Origin: Nocardioides panacisoli | Lineage (GTDB): Bacteria > Actinomycetota > Actinomycetes > Propionibacteriales > Nocardioidaceae | Assembly: GCF_019448235.1 (NCBI RefSeq) | Contig: NZ_CP080409.1 | Coordinates: 2,232,001-2,296,000, forward strand | Direction: 5' to 3' | DNA length: 64,000 bases | In this document: positions 51,793 to 61,154 of the stretch, in pieces | Numbering within the stretch: position 1 is the stretch's first letter | How the letters are laid out: each line of letters starts with the position of its first letter | Translations under genes and position numbers: made by a program | The notes under the pieces: generated by a model | The model's input: the letters and a program-made list of their open reading frames with translations, nothing else | Database searches by the model: none | What the model was told of the DNA's origin: nothing

Positions 51793-52905
51793 CTACCGGT
51801 CGCGGAACCAGCCGACGACGTCGGGCCGCAGCAGCAGCCACGTGGTCGCGGCGGCCGCGGCCACCACCACCAGCGACGGCGGACTGGCCAGCACGGTCGC
51901 CAGGCACACGACACCCACGCCGACCGTCGAGGCGATCAGCGCCACCCGGGCCCCGTTGCTGCCGCGGAAGGCGAGCACGGCGAGGACGATCGCGATCGCA
52001 CTCCAGACCACCACGAACGCGGTCAGTGAGAAGACACCGGTCGCGATCTCGTCGCGACCGAAGCCCTGGAAGTCGAAGTCGGGCTGCTGGCGCTCGACCT
52101 CGGCGAAGAACTCCTCCCGCGCGACCAGGAGGACACCGGTGAGCAGCAGCATCATCGCGCTCACCAGGGCGCTCATCGACCACACGACGGCGCAGGCCCA
52201 CACCAGCGCCATCGGGCGGCTGCGCCGCGGGGCCGGCGGGGCGGCGTACGGCGCCTGCGCGGTCTGCGTGGAGCCGAACCCGCTCACCGCGGCCGGCGCG
52301 GAGGGGGTGGTAGGCTGCTGCTGCGGGGCGCCGTGGCCGCCGGCCGGCTCGTTGCCCTGCTCGGCGTCCTGCTCGGGCTTGGTGAAGGGATCGGGCAACC
52401 CGGGGTCGACACGCTGCTGGTTGGGGGTGCTGCCCGTGGGGGTCCGCTGCGGCGGGGTGACCTTGTGGCGCCACGGCTGGCCGGCGAACCACTCCCGGGA
52501 CGGCGTGAGCCAGAGCATGACGATGCCCGCGACCACGATCGGCGCGAAGAAGCCCGCCGTGGCAAACCCGCCGACGAGCAGCACGGGCGCGAGGAAGCTC
52601 AGCGCGAGCCGGGCGCTGGTGGAGCGGCGCAGCGCGTGGAAGCCGAGGATGGCGGCGGCGGTGGCCGCCGCGGCCGCGGCCATGCAGCCGATGCGCACCA
52701 GCATGGTGAGGTCGCCCAGCTCCATGCCCGTGCCGGCCAGCGGCGGTTCGGTGAGCAGTGACTGCAGGTTCTCCCGCGTCTCCATCGAGGTCAGGCCCGA
52801 GATCCGCTGCCACGCGGTGATCACCACGATGACCGACCCGCCGAGGATCAGCCACCCGGCGAAGGTCGCCTGACCGGGACGGGTTGCCTTCGCGTCCTGA
52901 CTCAT
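51793..52905 (-). CDS. Multispanning membrane protein with proline-rich middle
   Basis: About 370 residues, family not recognised. Three or four membrane helices in the N-terminal half (FAGWLILGGSVIVVITAW and others) are followed by a Pro/Gln/Thr-rich linker (residues ~155-235). Three further helices (ALVWACAVVWSMSALVSAMM; TGVFSLTAFVVVWSAIAIV) come after. ATG at 52905 is preferred over 52914 because GGTGGA is then 9 bases upstream. No catalytic motif is seen. Confidence 0.75.
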   Translation of the reverse strand: MSQDAKATRPGQATFAGWLILGGSVIVVITAWQRISGLTSMETRENLQSLLTEPPLAGTGMELGDLTMLVRIGCMAAAAAATAAAILGFHALRRSTSARLALSFLAPVLLVGGFATAGFFAPIVVAGIVMLWLTPSREWFAGQPWRHKVTPPQRTPTGSTPNQQRVDPGLPDPFTKPEQDAEQGNEPAGGHGAPQQQPTTPSAPAAVSGFGSTQTAQAPYAAPPAPRRSRPMALVWACAVVWSMSALVSAMMLLLTGVLLVAREEFFAEVERQQPDFDFQGFGRDEIATGVFSLTAFVVVWSAIAIVLAVLAFRGSNGARVALIASTVGVGVVCLATVLASPPSLVVVAAAAATTWLLLRPDVVGWFRDR

Positions 52906-52938
52906 GGACGCCATTCCACCAGATCACTGGCGACGCCC

Positions 52939-52969
52939 CGGCCCGAGGGACAACCCCCGGACCGGGCCG
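52939..52969 (-). terminator. Hairpin downstream of clpB
   Basis: CGGCCCG (52939-52945) pairs with CGGGCCG (52963-52969) across 17 bases, just after the clpB stop. There is no T run, so it is a weak terminator candidate. Confidence 0.35.
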
Positions 52970-52980
52970 CGGCGCCGGAT

Positions 52981-55587
52981 TCACACCTTCAGCGTGAGCC
53001 CGTCCTCGCCACGCTCCACGGTGACCGCACCGCCGTCGCCGACCTCACCGGAGAGCAGCATCCGCGCCAGCGGGTCCCCGATGGCGGTCTGGATGAGGCG
53101 TCGCAGCGGGCGGGCGCCGTACGCCGGGTCGTAGCCGGTCTCGGCGAGCCAGTCGCGCGCGGCGTCGGTGACCTCGATGCTGATCCGACGCACGGCCAGT
53201 CGCCGCTCGAGCAGCGCGAGCTGCAGGCGCACGATCTCGCCGAGGTCGTCCTTGTCGAGCGCGTCGAAGGTGACGATCTCGTCGAGGCGGTTGAGGAACT
53301 CCGGCTTGAAGCTCTGCCGCACCGTCGCCATCACCGACTCCTGCTTCTGCTCCGCAGTCGTCGTCGGGTCGACCAGGTGGTGCGAGCCGAGGTTGCTGGT
53401 GAGGATCAGCAGCGTGTTGCGGAAGTCGACGGTGCGGCCCTGCCCGTCGGTCAACCGGCCGTCGTCGAGGACCTGCAGCAGGATGTCGAACACCTCGGGG
53501 TGGGCCTTCTCGACCTCGTCGAGCAGCACGACGCTGTAGGGGCGGCGTCGCACCGCCTCGGTGAGCTGGCCGCCCTCGTCGTGGCCGACGTAGCCCGGGG
53601 GTGCGCCGACCAGGCGCGCCACCGAGTGCTTCTCGGCATACTCGCTCATGTCGATGCGCACGATCGCGCGGTCGTCGTCGAAGAGGAAGTCGGCCAGCGA
53701 CTTGGCCAGCTCGGTCTTGCCGACGCCTGTGGGGCCGAGGAAGAGGAACGATCCCGTCGGCCGGTCCGGGTCGGAGATCCCCGCCCGGGCACGGCGTACG
53801 GCGTCGCTGACGGCCGCGACGGCGCGCCGCTGGCCGATGAGCCGCTCGCCCAGGACCGACTCCATCTCCAGCAGCTTGGCGGTCTCGCCCTGCAGCATGC
53901 GACCGGTGGGGATGCCGGTCCAGGCCTCGATGACCTCGGCGACCTGCTCGGCGCCGACCTCCTCGCCGACCAGGGGGGTTTCGACAGGTTCAACCACCGA
54001 CTGCCCGTTGGTCGAGCCTGTCGAGACCTCTGCGAGTTGCTTCTCCAGCTGCGGGATCTGGCCGTAGAGGATCTCGCTGGCCTTGCCGAGGTCACCCTCG
54101 CGCTGCAGCTTCTCGGCCTCGCTGCGCAGCTGGTCGAGCTGACGACGGAGCTCGCCCTCGCCCTCGAGGGTGGCCTTCTCCTGCTCCCAGCGGACCTCCA
54201 GCGCGCGGAGCTCCTCCTCGCGGTCGGCGAGCTCGCCGCGGAGGGTCGCCAACCGCTCGAGGGAGGCGTCGTCCTCCTCCTTGGCCAGCGAGAACTCCTC
54301 CATCTTCATCCGGTCGACCTGGCGGCGGAGCTGGTCGATCTCCTCGGGGGAGGACTCGATCTCCATGCGCAGCCGGCTGGCGGCCTCGTCGACGAGGTCG
54401 ATGGCCTTGTCGGGGAGCTGGCGGCCGGTGATGTAGCGGTCGGACAGCGTGGCGGCGGCGACCAGCGCGGCGTCGGTGATGCGGACTCCGTGGTGGGCCT
54501 CGTACTTCTCCTGGATGCCGCGCAGGATCTGCACGGTGTCCTCGACGCTGGGCTCGCCGACCAGGACCTGCTGGAAGCGGCGCTCGAGCGCGGCGTCCTT
54601 CTCGATGTTCTCGCGGTACTCGTCCAGCGTCGTGGCACCGATCATGTGCAGCTCGCCGCGCGCCAGCATGGGCTTGAGCATGTTGCCGGCGTCCATGGCG
54701 CCCTCGCCCGAGGCGCCGGCACCGACGACGGTGTGCAGCTCGTCGATGAAGGTGATGACCCGGCCGCCGGCGTCCTTGATCTCCTCCAGCACGGCCTTGA
54801 GCCGCTCCTCGAACTCACCGCGGTACTTCGCGCCGGCCACCATCGCGGCGAGGTCGAGCGCCAGCACCCGGCGGCCCTTGAGGCTGTCGGGGACGTCGCC
54901 GTCGACGACACGCTGCGCGAGGCCCTCGACGACGGCGGTCTTGCCGACGCCGGGGTCGCCGATGAGGACGGGGTTGTTCTTGGTGCGTCGGCTCAGCACC
55001 TGCACGACGCGGCGGATCTCGGCGTCGCGGCCGATCACCGGGTCGAGGCGCCCGGCCTCGGCCGCCTCGGTGAGGTCGACGGAGTACTTCTCCAGCGCCT
55101 CGTAGGTGGACTCGGCGTCGGGGCTGGTGACGCGACGGTTGCCGCGCACGGAGGTGAGGCCGTCGCGGAGGCCGGACTCGCTGAGGCCGGCGTCGGTGAG
55201 CAGCTGCTGGGCGCCGGACTCGACGCCGGCCAACGCGATGAGCAGGTGCTCGGTGGCGACGTAGTCGTCCTTGAGCGAGGTCGCCGACTCCAGGGCTGCG
55301 GCGAGCACGCGGGTGAGGGCGGCCGAGGCGGTGGGCTGGGCGACGGTCGTGCCGCTCGCGCTGGGGAGGGCGCGCACGGCCTCGTCGGCGCGGCGGGTGA
55401 GGGCGTCGGCGTCGACGCCGGCCTTGGTCACCAGCGCCCGCGCGGTGCCCTCGGCCTGCCCCAGGAGGGTGGCGAGGAGGTGGACGGGTTCGGTGTGGGA
55501 GTGGCCGCTCGTGGTGGCGGCGAGCTGGGCAGCCTCGATCGCCTCACGGCTGCGGGTGGTGAACTTCTCGGCCGAGAACTGGCTCAT
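52981..55587 (-). CDS. clpB: ATP-dependent disaggregase ClpB
   Basis: 868 residues. A hexameric AAA+ chaperone that, with DnaK, rescues aggregated proteins. It has the Clp N domain (1-145: [17 protein letters not shown]), NBD1 with GDPGVGKT, a coiled-coil middle domain (about 405-520) and NBD2 with GPTGVGKT. The C-terminal ends [11 protein letters not shown] plus a small domain. ATG at 55587 (MSQFSAEKF). Residues about 520-537 are coded by an inserted 52-bp palindromic repeat (53977-54028), just before NBD2. A HAIR-type HspR operator lies 117 bp upstream. Confidence 0.97.
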   Translation of the reverse strand: MSQFSAEKFTTRSREAIEAAQLAATTSGHSHTEPVHLLATLLGQAEGTARALVTKAGVDADALTRRADEAVRALPSASGTTVAQPTASAALTRVLAAALESATSLKDDYVATEHLLIALAGVESGAQQLLTDAGLSESGLRDGLTSVRGNRRVTSPDAESTYEALEKYSVDLTEAAEAGRLDPVIGRDAEIRRVVQVLSRRTKNNPVLIGDPGVGKTAVVEGLAQRVVDGDVPDSLKGRRVLALDLAAMVAGAKYRGEFEERLKAVLEEIKDAGGRVITFIDELHTVVGAGASGEGAMDAGNMLKPMLARGELHMIGATTLDEYRENIEKDAALERRFQQVLVGEPSVEDTVQILRGIQEKYEAHHGVRITDAALVAAATLSDRYITGRQLPDKAIDLVDEAASRLRMEIESSPEEIDQLRRQVDRMKMEEFSLAKEEDDASLERLATLRGELADREEELRALEVRWEQEKATLEGEGELRRQLDQLRSEAEKLQREGDLGKASEILYGQIPQLEKQLAEVSTGSTNGQSVVEPVETPLVGEEVGAEQVAEVIEAWTGIPTGRMLQGETAKLLEMESVLGERLIGQRRAVAAVSDAVRRARAGISDPDRPTGSFLFLGPTGVGKTELAKSLADFLFDDDRAIVRIDMSEYAEKHSVARLVGAPPGYVGHDEGGQLTEAVRRRPYSVVLLDEVEKAHPEVFDILLQVLDDGRLTDGQGRTVDFRNTLLILTSNLGSHHLVDPTTTAEQKQESVMATVRQSFKPEFLNRLDEIVTFDALDKDDLGEIVRLQLALLERRLAVRRISIEVTDAARDWLAETGYDPAYGARPLRRLIQTAIGDPLARMLLSGEVGDGGAVTVERGEDGLTLKV
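53977..54028. repeat. 52-bp palindromic repeat inserted in frame within clpB
   Basis: The left arm 53977-54000 and right arm 54005-54028 are inverted copies (24 bases each, a few mismatches) around a 4-base loop. The inverse of the right arm is identical over 24 bases to 58525-58548 in the flavoprotein gene. It adds low-complexity residues ([16 protein letters not shown]) in the linker between the middle domain and NBD2. Confidence 0.85.
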
Positions 55588-55703
55588 CGACGGTCCCTTC
55601 CTGACGCGCGTCCCTGGTGGTGTCGTGCCCGCCCCGCGACCGTCCACCGACCCGATGGGAGCGGTCGCCACGGCGGGCTCTCGCCAGACATAACGTAAGG
55701 AAA

Positions 55704-55724
55704 CTTGAGTCTGTTCCCATCAAG
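55704..55724. promoter_or_regulatory. HAIR-like HspR operator upstream of clpB
   Basis: CTTGAGT-N7-CATCAAG matches the HAIR consensus CTTGAGT-N7-ACTCAAG at 12 of 14 positions and retains CTTGA-N11-TCAAG. HspR represses dnaK and clpB in actinobacteria, so heat-shock control of clpB is expected. Confidence 0.85.
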
Positions 55725-55815
55725 TCTGAGTGTGATCGGCGACGCGGCGCCGCGCACGGGGGCAATCCTGCGAATCCGCCTCCACTCTCCCCCGCGGACA
55801 CCTACCCTCAGCCCC

Positions 55816-56415
55816 ATGAGGGGGGCGACACCGGCGCGCGGCCGGGATCTCGAGGGACTGCCACAGCGATACTGGTGGCACCTGCACCACGTCCACGCGA
55901 CCGAGCCGGCGACACTGGTCCTCGACCACGTGCTGGTCGGCCCCAGTGGCGCGTACGTGATCCGCTACCTGCCGACCTCGCCCGGTCTGCCGGCTCCCGC
56001 CATCCGCGACGCGCACGACCGCCAGCTCGACGCCACCCTGGCCGCCTGCACGACCGACGCGGCCGCGGTCGGCGCGATGCTCCCGGCGCGCTACCGCCGC
56101 CACGTCCGCCCCGTGCTGTGCCTGCGCAACATCGGCGACGTGGCCGAAGAGGTCAGCGGAGTGCTGGTCGTCTCGCCGGGCACCCTCGAGGACGTCGTGA
56201 TCGCCGCCGCACCGGTGCTCTCGACCTCGGAGGCGCGCGAGGTCTGGTCGTCCCTGCGCGGCACCCTCGCCGACGTGGCGCCCTCGACGCCGTCGTCGCG
56301 GCGCCACCGTCACCTCGTACGTGCCGCGATCGCGGCCGTCGCCGTGGCGGCCGTCTCCGCAGGCGCCCTGGTCCTCGACCCCGGCCTCCTCGAGATGCTC
56401 CGCACGCGCAGCTGA
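55816..56415 (+). CDS. NERD-like domain protein with C-terminal membrane helix
   Basis: 199 residues. LDHVLVGPSGAYVIRYL near residue 38 resembles the NERD (nuclease-related) core, but the following catalytic-type residues are not convincing. One hydrophobic helix (LVRAAIAAVAVAAVSAGALVLD) near the C-terminus would anchor it. ATG at 55816; the frame continues further upstream into the HAIR site and was not used. It diverges from clpB. Function unknown. Confidence 0.65.
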   Translation: MRGATPARGRDLEGLPQRYWWHLHHVHATEPATLVLDHVLVGPSGAYVIRYLPTSPGLPAPAIRDAHDRQLDATLAACTTDAAAVGAMLPARYRRHVRPVLCLRNIGDVAEEVSGVLVVSPGTLEDVVIAAAPVLSTSEAREVWSSLRGTLADVAPSTPSSRRHRHLVRAAIAAVAVAAVSAGALVLDPGLLEMLRTRS

Positions 56416-56441
56416 CACCGGGCCGCCCCCCGCCCGCCGAC

Positions 56442-56627
56442 CTAGCGCTCGGAGTCGCGTCCCCGGGCCTTGACGTCCTTGCGGCGCTTGCGCCAGTCGA
56501 GGAATGCACCGAGGGCGCGGGCGATCCCGTAGTCGTGGCCACGCCCACCGGCGTGCCAGTCGGTGTTGGTGACGGGCCGGGGCGTCGGGTTCGGGTCGCC
56601 GGGCTTCCTCTTCGGCTGCTGAACCAT
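56442..56627 (-). CDS. Small basic hypothetical protein
   Basis: 61 residues, starting MVQQPKRKPGDPNPTPRP with a basic end (LDWRKRRKDVKARGRDSER). ATG at 56627 has the strong site GGAGGGGA just upstream, which supports it as a real short gene. The pattern TNTDWHAGGRGHDYGIARALGAFLDW is not one I recognise. It converges with the NERD-like gene. Confidence 0.6.
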   Translation of the reverse strand: MVQQPKRKPGDPNPTPRPVTNTDWHAGGRGHDYGIARALGAFLDWRKRRKDVKARGRDSER

Positions 56628-56693
56628 GGGACTCCCCTCCAGTCGTGCACACCCGAACGCGTCCGTGTACCGACATCGTGGCACACGGATCCG

Positions 56694-56722
56694 TTGACAC
56701 CCCTGTGAACGCGCGCGATTCT
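56694..56722 (+). promoter_or_regulatory. Candidate promoter for the flavoprotein-etf operon
   Basis: A perfect -35 TTGACA (56694-56699) is followed after 17 bases by GATTCT (56717-56722) as a weak -10. The IclR-type operator at 56748 would then lie just downstream of the start of transcription. Confidence 0.45.
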
Positions 56723-56747
56723 AGAACTGACGCGCTCTACGCATCCC

Positions 56748-56764
56748 GTTGCGTGATGCGCAAC
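56748..56764. promoter_or_regulatory. IclR-type operator upstream of the flavoprotein-etf operon
   Basis: GTTGCG-TGATG-CGCAAC is a perfect 6+5+6 palindrome ending 16 bp before the flavoprotein start. The same arms and spacing recur at 61973-61989 beside the iclR gene, which ties both operons to that regulator. Confidence 0.8.
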
Positions 56765-56780
56765 TGCACCGGGAGGTCCC

Positions 56781-59339
56781 ATGACCCAGGTCCCCGCCTC
56801 GGCCGACATCGTCGTGATCGGCGCCGGCATCGTCGGCAACTCGCTGGTGCACCACTTGGCGCGCCTGGGGTGGCGCGACGTCGTCCTCGTCGACAAGGGA
56901 CCGCTGCCCAACCCGGGCGGTTCGACCGGCCACGCCTCGAACTTCATCTTCCCCGTCGACCACTCCCGCGAGATCACCGACCTGACGCTCGACTCGGTGC
57001 GGCAGTACCGCGAGCTCGGCGTGTTCACCCGGTCCGGCGGCTTCGAGCTCGCCCGCACCGAGGAACGCATGGAGGAACTGCGACGACGGATGTCCAGCGC
57101 CCGCGCCTGGGGCATCGAGGCCGAGCTCGTGTCGCCGGAACTCGTCCGGGAGCTGGTGCCCTACGTCGAGACCGACCAGTTCCTCGGCGCCTTCTGGACG
57201 CCGGGCGTCGGCGTCGTCGACTCGTTGCAGGCCGGCACCCTGATGCGCGACGCGGCGATCGAGGCCGGCGCCCTCACCGTCGCGCCCAACGTCGAGGTCA
57301 CCGGACTCGACGTCGAGGACGGTCGGGTCCGTCGCGTCCGCACCGACCGCGGCGACATCGAGACGGCGTACGTCGTCATCGCCTGCGGCGTCTGGAGCCC
57401 GAAGATCGGCGACATGGCCGGCGTCAGCATCCCGCTCACCCCGACCGTGCACCAGATGGTCAGCATCGGCCCGTGCCCACAGTTCGCCGAGCGCCCCGGG
57501 GAGATCAACTTCCCGATCATCCGCGACATGGACAACTACTGCTACGAACGCCAGCACGGCGCCGACGTCGAGGTCGGGTCGTATGCCCACCGGGCGATCC
57601 TCCACGAGCCCGAGGACATCCCCTCCATCGACCGGGCCAAGCTCTCCCCCACCGAGATGCCCTTCACCTCCGACGACTTCGACCCCCAGCTCGAGCAGGC
57701 CTTCGAGCTGATGCCCGACCTGCTCGGCGCCGACGGTGCGGAGCTGCGCTACGCCATCAACGGCCTGCTCTCCCTCACCGCCGACGGCTCCCCCATCCTC
57801 GGCGAGAGCCCGGTCAAGGGACTCTGGACCGCCGCCGCGGTCTGGATCAAGGAGGGCCCCGGCGTCGGCCGCGCCGTCGCGGAGTGGCTCACCCACGGCC
57901 ACAGCGAGATCGACCTCCACGGCAGCGACATCGCCCGCTTCCACCCCCACCAGTTCCGCCGCGAACACACCCGGCTGCGGGCCGGCGAGTCCTTCATCAA
58001 GACCTACGGGATCGTGCACCCCGCCGAGCAGTACGAGTCCGACCGGGACCGACGCCTCTCCCCCATGCACGAGTCGCAGCAGAAGCTCGGCGCGGTGTTC
58101 TTCGAGGCCGGCGGCTGGGAGCGCCCCCACTGGTACGAGTCCAACGCCGACCTGCTCGCGACGTACGGCGCCGCGGTCATGCCGCGCGAGCACGAGTGGG
58201 ACGCGCGCTGGTGGAGCCCGGTCATCAACGCCGAGCACCTGCGGATGCGCGAGGCCGCCGGCGTCATCGACCTCAGCGCCTTCCAGGTCTTCGACCTCAC
58301 CGGACCCGACGCGCTCGCCACGGTCGAGCACACCTGCGTGGCCAGGTGCGACGTCCCGGTCGGCAAGGTCGTCTACACCCCCGTCCTCGACGCCGCCGGC
58401 GGGTTCAAGGCCGACCTCACCGTCATGCGCCTCGCCGAGGACACCTTCCGCGTCGTCACCGGTGCCGCCCACGGACGGGCGGACATGCAGTGGTTCCGCG
58501 ATGCGGTGACCGTGGCGGCGACACGGTCTCGACAGGCTCGACCAACGGCGATCCTCGACACCGTGTTGACCGACCGCACGGACGAGATCTCCACGATCGG
58601 GCTGTGGGGTCCCCGGGCACGCGACATCCTGGCCGCGCTCACCAGCGACGACGTGTCCCACGAGGGCTTCGGCATGCTCACCTGCCGCGAGATCGCCGTC
58701 GCAACCGGCGCGGCCGAGGTACCCGTGCTGGCCTCGCGGATCTCCTACGTCGGCGAGCTCGGCTGGGAGCTCCACGCGCCCCGTGGCGGCGCCGCCGCGG
58801 TGTGGGACGCCCTGCTCGAGGAGGGGGCGGCGTACGACGCCCGCCCGGTCGGCATCGGCGTCTACGGCACGACCGGTCGGATCGAGAAGGGCTACCGCGC
58901 CTACGGCGCCGAGCTCGACTCCGAGCGGACCGTCGTCGAGGCCGGCATGCAGCGCCCGAAGGTGAAGGCCGCGGACTTCGTGGGCAAGGAGCCCTACCTG
59001 CGCCAGCGCGACGAGGCGCCGCGCACCGTGCTGTGCACCCTCACCGTCGAGGACCACACCTCGAGGTCGGGGACCGAGCGCTACATGCTCGGCGGCGAGC
59101 CCATCCTCGCCCGCGACGGCAGCCCGCTGACCGACGGCCACGGGCGCCACCCCTACGCGACCTCGGCCGGGTCGGCACCGTCGCTGGGGCGACACGTGTT
59201 GCTGGCCTACCTACCACCGGCCGAGGCCGTGATCGGCAACGAGCTGCTCGTCTCCTACATGGAGGAGCACTACCCGGTGACGGTGCGCTCGATCGACGCC
59301 ACCGCGCTGTTCGACCCCGACAACGAGCGCATCCGATGA
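56781..59339 (+). CDS. FAD-dependent dimethylglycine/sarcosine dehydrogenase-like flavoprotein with GcvT domain
   Basis: 852 residues. Residues 1-420 form a DAO-type FAD domain (IVVIGAGIVGNSLVHHLARLGW; GGSTGHASNFIFPVDHS, where relatives carry the covalent-FAD His; GLWTAAAVWIKEGPGVGRAV). Residues ~430-850 form a folate-binding GcvT-like domain. Such enzymes oxidatively demethylate N-methyl compounds and pass the methyl to tetrahydrofolate and electrons to ETF. ATG follows GGGAGG, and the stop overlaps etfB (ATGA). Residues 582-590 come from a 24-bp repeat insertion. The exact substrate is unknown. Confidence 0.88.
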   Translation: MTQVPASADIVVIGAGIVGNSLVHHLARLGWRDVVLVDKGPLPNPGGSTGHASNFIFPVDHSREITDLTLDSVRQYRELGVFTRSGGFELARTEERMEELRRRMSSARAWGIEAELVSPELVRELVPYVETDQFLGAFWTPGVGVVDSLQAGTLMRDAAIEAGALTVAPNVEVTGLDVEDGRVRRVRTDRGDIETAYVVIACGVWSPKIGDMAGVSIPLTPTVHQMVSIGPCPQFAERPGEINFPIIRDMDNYCYERQHGADVEVGSYAHRAILHEPEDIPSIDRAKLSPTEMPFTSDDFDPQLEQAFELMPDLLGADGAELRYAINGLLSLTADGSPILGESPVKGLWTAAAVWIKEGPGVGRAVAEWLTHGHSEIDLHGSDIARFHPHQFRREHTRLRAGESFIKTYGIVHPAEQYESDRDRRLSPMHESQQKLGAVFFEAGGWERPHWYESNADLLATYGAAVMPREHEWDARWWSPVINAEHLRMREAAGVIDLSAFQVFDLTGPDALATVEHTCVARCDVPVGKVVYTPVLDAAGGFKADLTVMRLAEDTFRVVTGAAHGRADMQWFRDAVTVAATRSRQARPTAILDTVLTDRTDEISTIGLWGPRARDILAALTSDDVSHEGFGMLTCREIAVATGAAEVPVLASRISYVGELGWELHAPRGGAAAVWDALLEEGAAYDARPVGIGVYGTTGRIEKGYRAYGAELDSERTVVEAGMQRPKVKAADFVGKEPYLRQRDEAPRTVLCTLTVEDHTSRSGTERYMLGGEPILARDGSPLTDGHGRHPYATSAGSAPSLGRHVLLAYLPPAEAVIGNELLVSYMEEHYPVTVRSIDATALFDPDNERIR
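58525..58548. repeat. Half-copy of the clpB palindromic repeat inside the flavoprotein gene
   Basis: The 24 bases equal the inverse of clpB bases 54005-54028 without mismatch. They are read in frame (SRQARPT) between GcvT-domain strands and cause no frameshift. Confidence 0.8.
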
Positions 59340-60106
59340 CCGACGTCCTGGTCTGCATCAAGCGCGTCGCCGACGCGACCGGCGAGGTCGTCCTCACCGA
59401 GGACGCGCAGGCTGTCGACGGTCGCCACGCCGGGTTCACCGTCAGCGCCCACGAGGAGTGCGCCGTCGAGCTCGCCGTGCGTGCCGCCCACGCCACGACC
59501 GGGACGGCGACCGTCGTGACGGTCGGCAGCGACGACGCGGTCGACCAGCTCCGGGCGGCCCTCTCGGTCGGGTGCACCGCCGCGACCCACGTCCACGCCG
59601 ACCCGACGACCTACGGTCCGCGGGACGTGGCGGCCGAGCTCGCCGAGGTGGTGCGCGCCCACACGGCAGCGGGTCGACCCCACGACCTCGTGCTGCTCGG
59701 CAACGACGCGGCCGACAGCGGCGACTTCCAGGTCGGCATCCGGCTCGCCCACGAGCTCGGGTGGCCGGTGGTCAACGGCGCCGTCACCGTCGAGGTCGAG
59801 GACGACGACGTGGTCGCGCGCGTCCATGCCTCCAGCGGCCACGAGACCTACCGCGTCCCCCTGCCGGCCGTGGTGACGGTCCTCGAGGGCGGCGTCGAGC
59901 CGCGGTACCCGTCGGTGCCGGGCCGCATGCGGGCCCGGAAGGTGGAGGTCGAGGACCGCAAGCCGGTCACCGACTTCGGTGGCGCGAGTCGGGTGCGGCT
60001 GCGGCTCCCCCCGCCCCAACCGAGCGAGGTGCAGGTGCTCGGCGACGGCCCCGGCGCTGCGCCCGCACTCGTCGACCTCCTCGAACAGCTGGGGGTGCTG
60101 CGGTGA
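59336..60106 (+). CDS. etfB: Electron transfer flavoprotein beta subunit
   Basis: 256 residues. DVLVCIKRVADATGEV at the start, SAHEECAVELAVR (the NxxxxxAAEAAL-type segment), DLVLLGNDAADSGDFQVG, and LPAVVTVLEGGVEPRYPSVPGRMRARK, the EtfB signature region. Its ATG overlaps the flavoprotein stop and its stop overlaps etfA (GTGA). It receives electrons from the dehydrogenase as the EtfAB dimer. Confidence 0.93.
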   Translation: MTDVLVCIKRVADATGEVVLTEDAQAVDGRHAGFTVSAHEECAVELAVRAAHATTGTATVVTVGSDDAVDQLRAALSVGCTAATHVHADPTTYGPRDVAAELAEVVRAHTAAGRPHDLVLLGNDAADSGDFQVGIRLAHELGWPVVNGAVTVEVEDDDVVARVHASSGHETYRVPLPAVVTVLEGGVEPRYPSVPGRMRARKVEVEDRKPVTDFGGASRVRLRLPPPQPSEVQVLGDGPGAAPALVDLLEQLGVLR

Positions 60107-61095
60107 TCCTGGTGTTCCTCGAGACCGAGCCCGACGGACTGACCGAGACCTCGCGCGAGGCGCTGACCCTCGCCCGTGGCCTCGCCGGCGAGAGCGGAGG
60201 CGCCCCGGTCGATGCCGTCCTGGTCGGCGCCCCGTCGTGTCCTGCCGACACCGCGGTCGAGCAGGCGGCGGCGTACGGCGTCCGCGACCTGCACCACGCC
60301 ACCGGCGAGGCCTTCGACGCCTACGGCGGCGCCGTGTGGGCCACCGCGGTCGAGGCCGTATGCCGCGACACCGGCGCTGGCGTCGTCGTCGCGGCCGGGA
60401 CCCCGCGCGGCATGGAGGTACTGGCCCACGTCGCGGCGCGTGGCGGCGTGGCCATGGCGGCCAACGTGGTCGCCGCGGAGGGATCGGGGCCGTTGACCGT
60501 GACCCGGCAGGTGATGAACGGGGCGGTGCTCGAGGACATGGTCCTGGACGAGGACCCGGCGATCCTCACCGTCGCCGGCCACGCGGTCGAGGCTCGCCCC
60601 GCGGCGGAGCCGGGCGCCGGACGGCTGGTGCCCTGCCGACCCGAGGTGCCCGGGGCCGACCTGGTCGCGCGGGTGGTCTCCGCCGAGCCGCCCCCGCCGG
60701 ACCTCTCCGGCGACCTGACCTCGGCCCGCGTGGTGGTCGGCGGCGGCCGGGGCGTGGGCAGTGCGGACGGGTTCGCCGACCTCCTGGAACTGACCGACCT
60801 GGTGGGCGGCGCACTCGGCGTCTCCCGGGTCGTGACCGGCAACGGCTGGCGTCCGCACCACGAGCAGGTCGGCCAGACGGGCAGCCGCATCTCCCCCGAC
60901 CTCTACCTCGCCTGCGGCATCTCTGGCGCGATCCAGCACTGGGCCGGCTGCGCGAGCGCGCGGACGATCGTGGCGATCAACACCGACCCCGAGGCGCCGA
61001 TGGTCACCCGGGCGCACTACGCCGTCATCGGCGACCTGCACGAGGTCGTCCCCGCCGTCATCGAGGAGATCCGCCGCCGCCGGGACGCGCCCTGA
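60103..61095 (+). CDS. etfA: Electron transfer flavoprotein alpha subunit
   Basis: 330 residues. The N-terminal domain starts VILVFLETEPDGLTETSREAL. The C-terminal FAD domain has VVVGGGRGVGSADGF, EQVGQTGSRISPDLYLACGISGAIQH and AINTDPEAPMVTRAHYAVIGDLHEVVP, all diagnostic. GTG start at 60103. As a dedicated ETF in a catabolic operon it should pass electrons to ETF:quinone oxidoreductase encoded elsewhere. Confidence 0.95.
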   Translation: MILVFLETEPDGLTETSREALTLARGLAGESGGAPVDAVLVGAPSCPADTAVEQAAAYGVRDLHHATGEAFDAYGGAVWATAVEAVCRDTGAGVVVAAGTPRGMEVLAHVAARGGVAMAANVVAAEGSGPLTVTRQVMNGAVLEDMVLDEDPAILTVAGHAVEARPAAEPGAGRLVPCRPEVPGADLVARVVSAEPPPPDLSGDLTSARVVVGGGRGVGSADGFADLLELTDLVGGALGVSRVVTGNGWRPHHEQVGQTGSRISPDLYLACGISGAIQHWAGCASARTIVAINTDPEAPMVTRAHYAVIGDLHEVVPAVIEEIRRRRDAP

Positions 61096-61121
61096 GGCGC
61101 GCACGCGCCTGCGTTGACGCC

Positions 61122-61139
61122 GACGGGCTCGACCAACGG
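61122..61139. repeat. Short fragment of the TCGA palindromic repeat family
   Basis: GACGGGCTCGACCAACGG differs by one base from the end of the repeat in the flavoprotein gene. It lies in the 59-bp gap between the convergent etfA and iclR genes. Confidence 0.5.
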
Positions 61140-61154
61140 CGGCCGCGAGACGGC

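Noticed and set aside
56628..56780. Glycine riboswitch upstream of the flavoprotein gene
   Set aside because: The leader is short and dominated by an IclR-type palindrome; no conserved glycine-aptamer pattern was seen.
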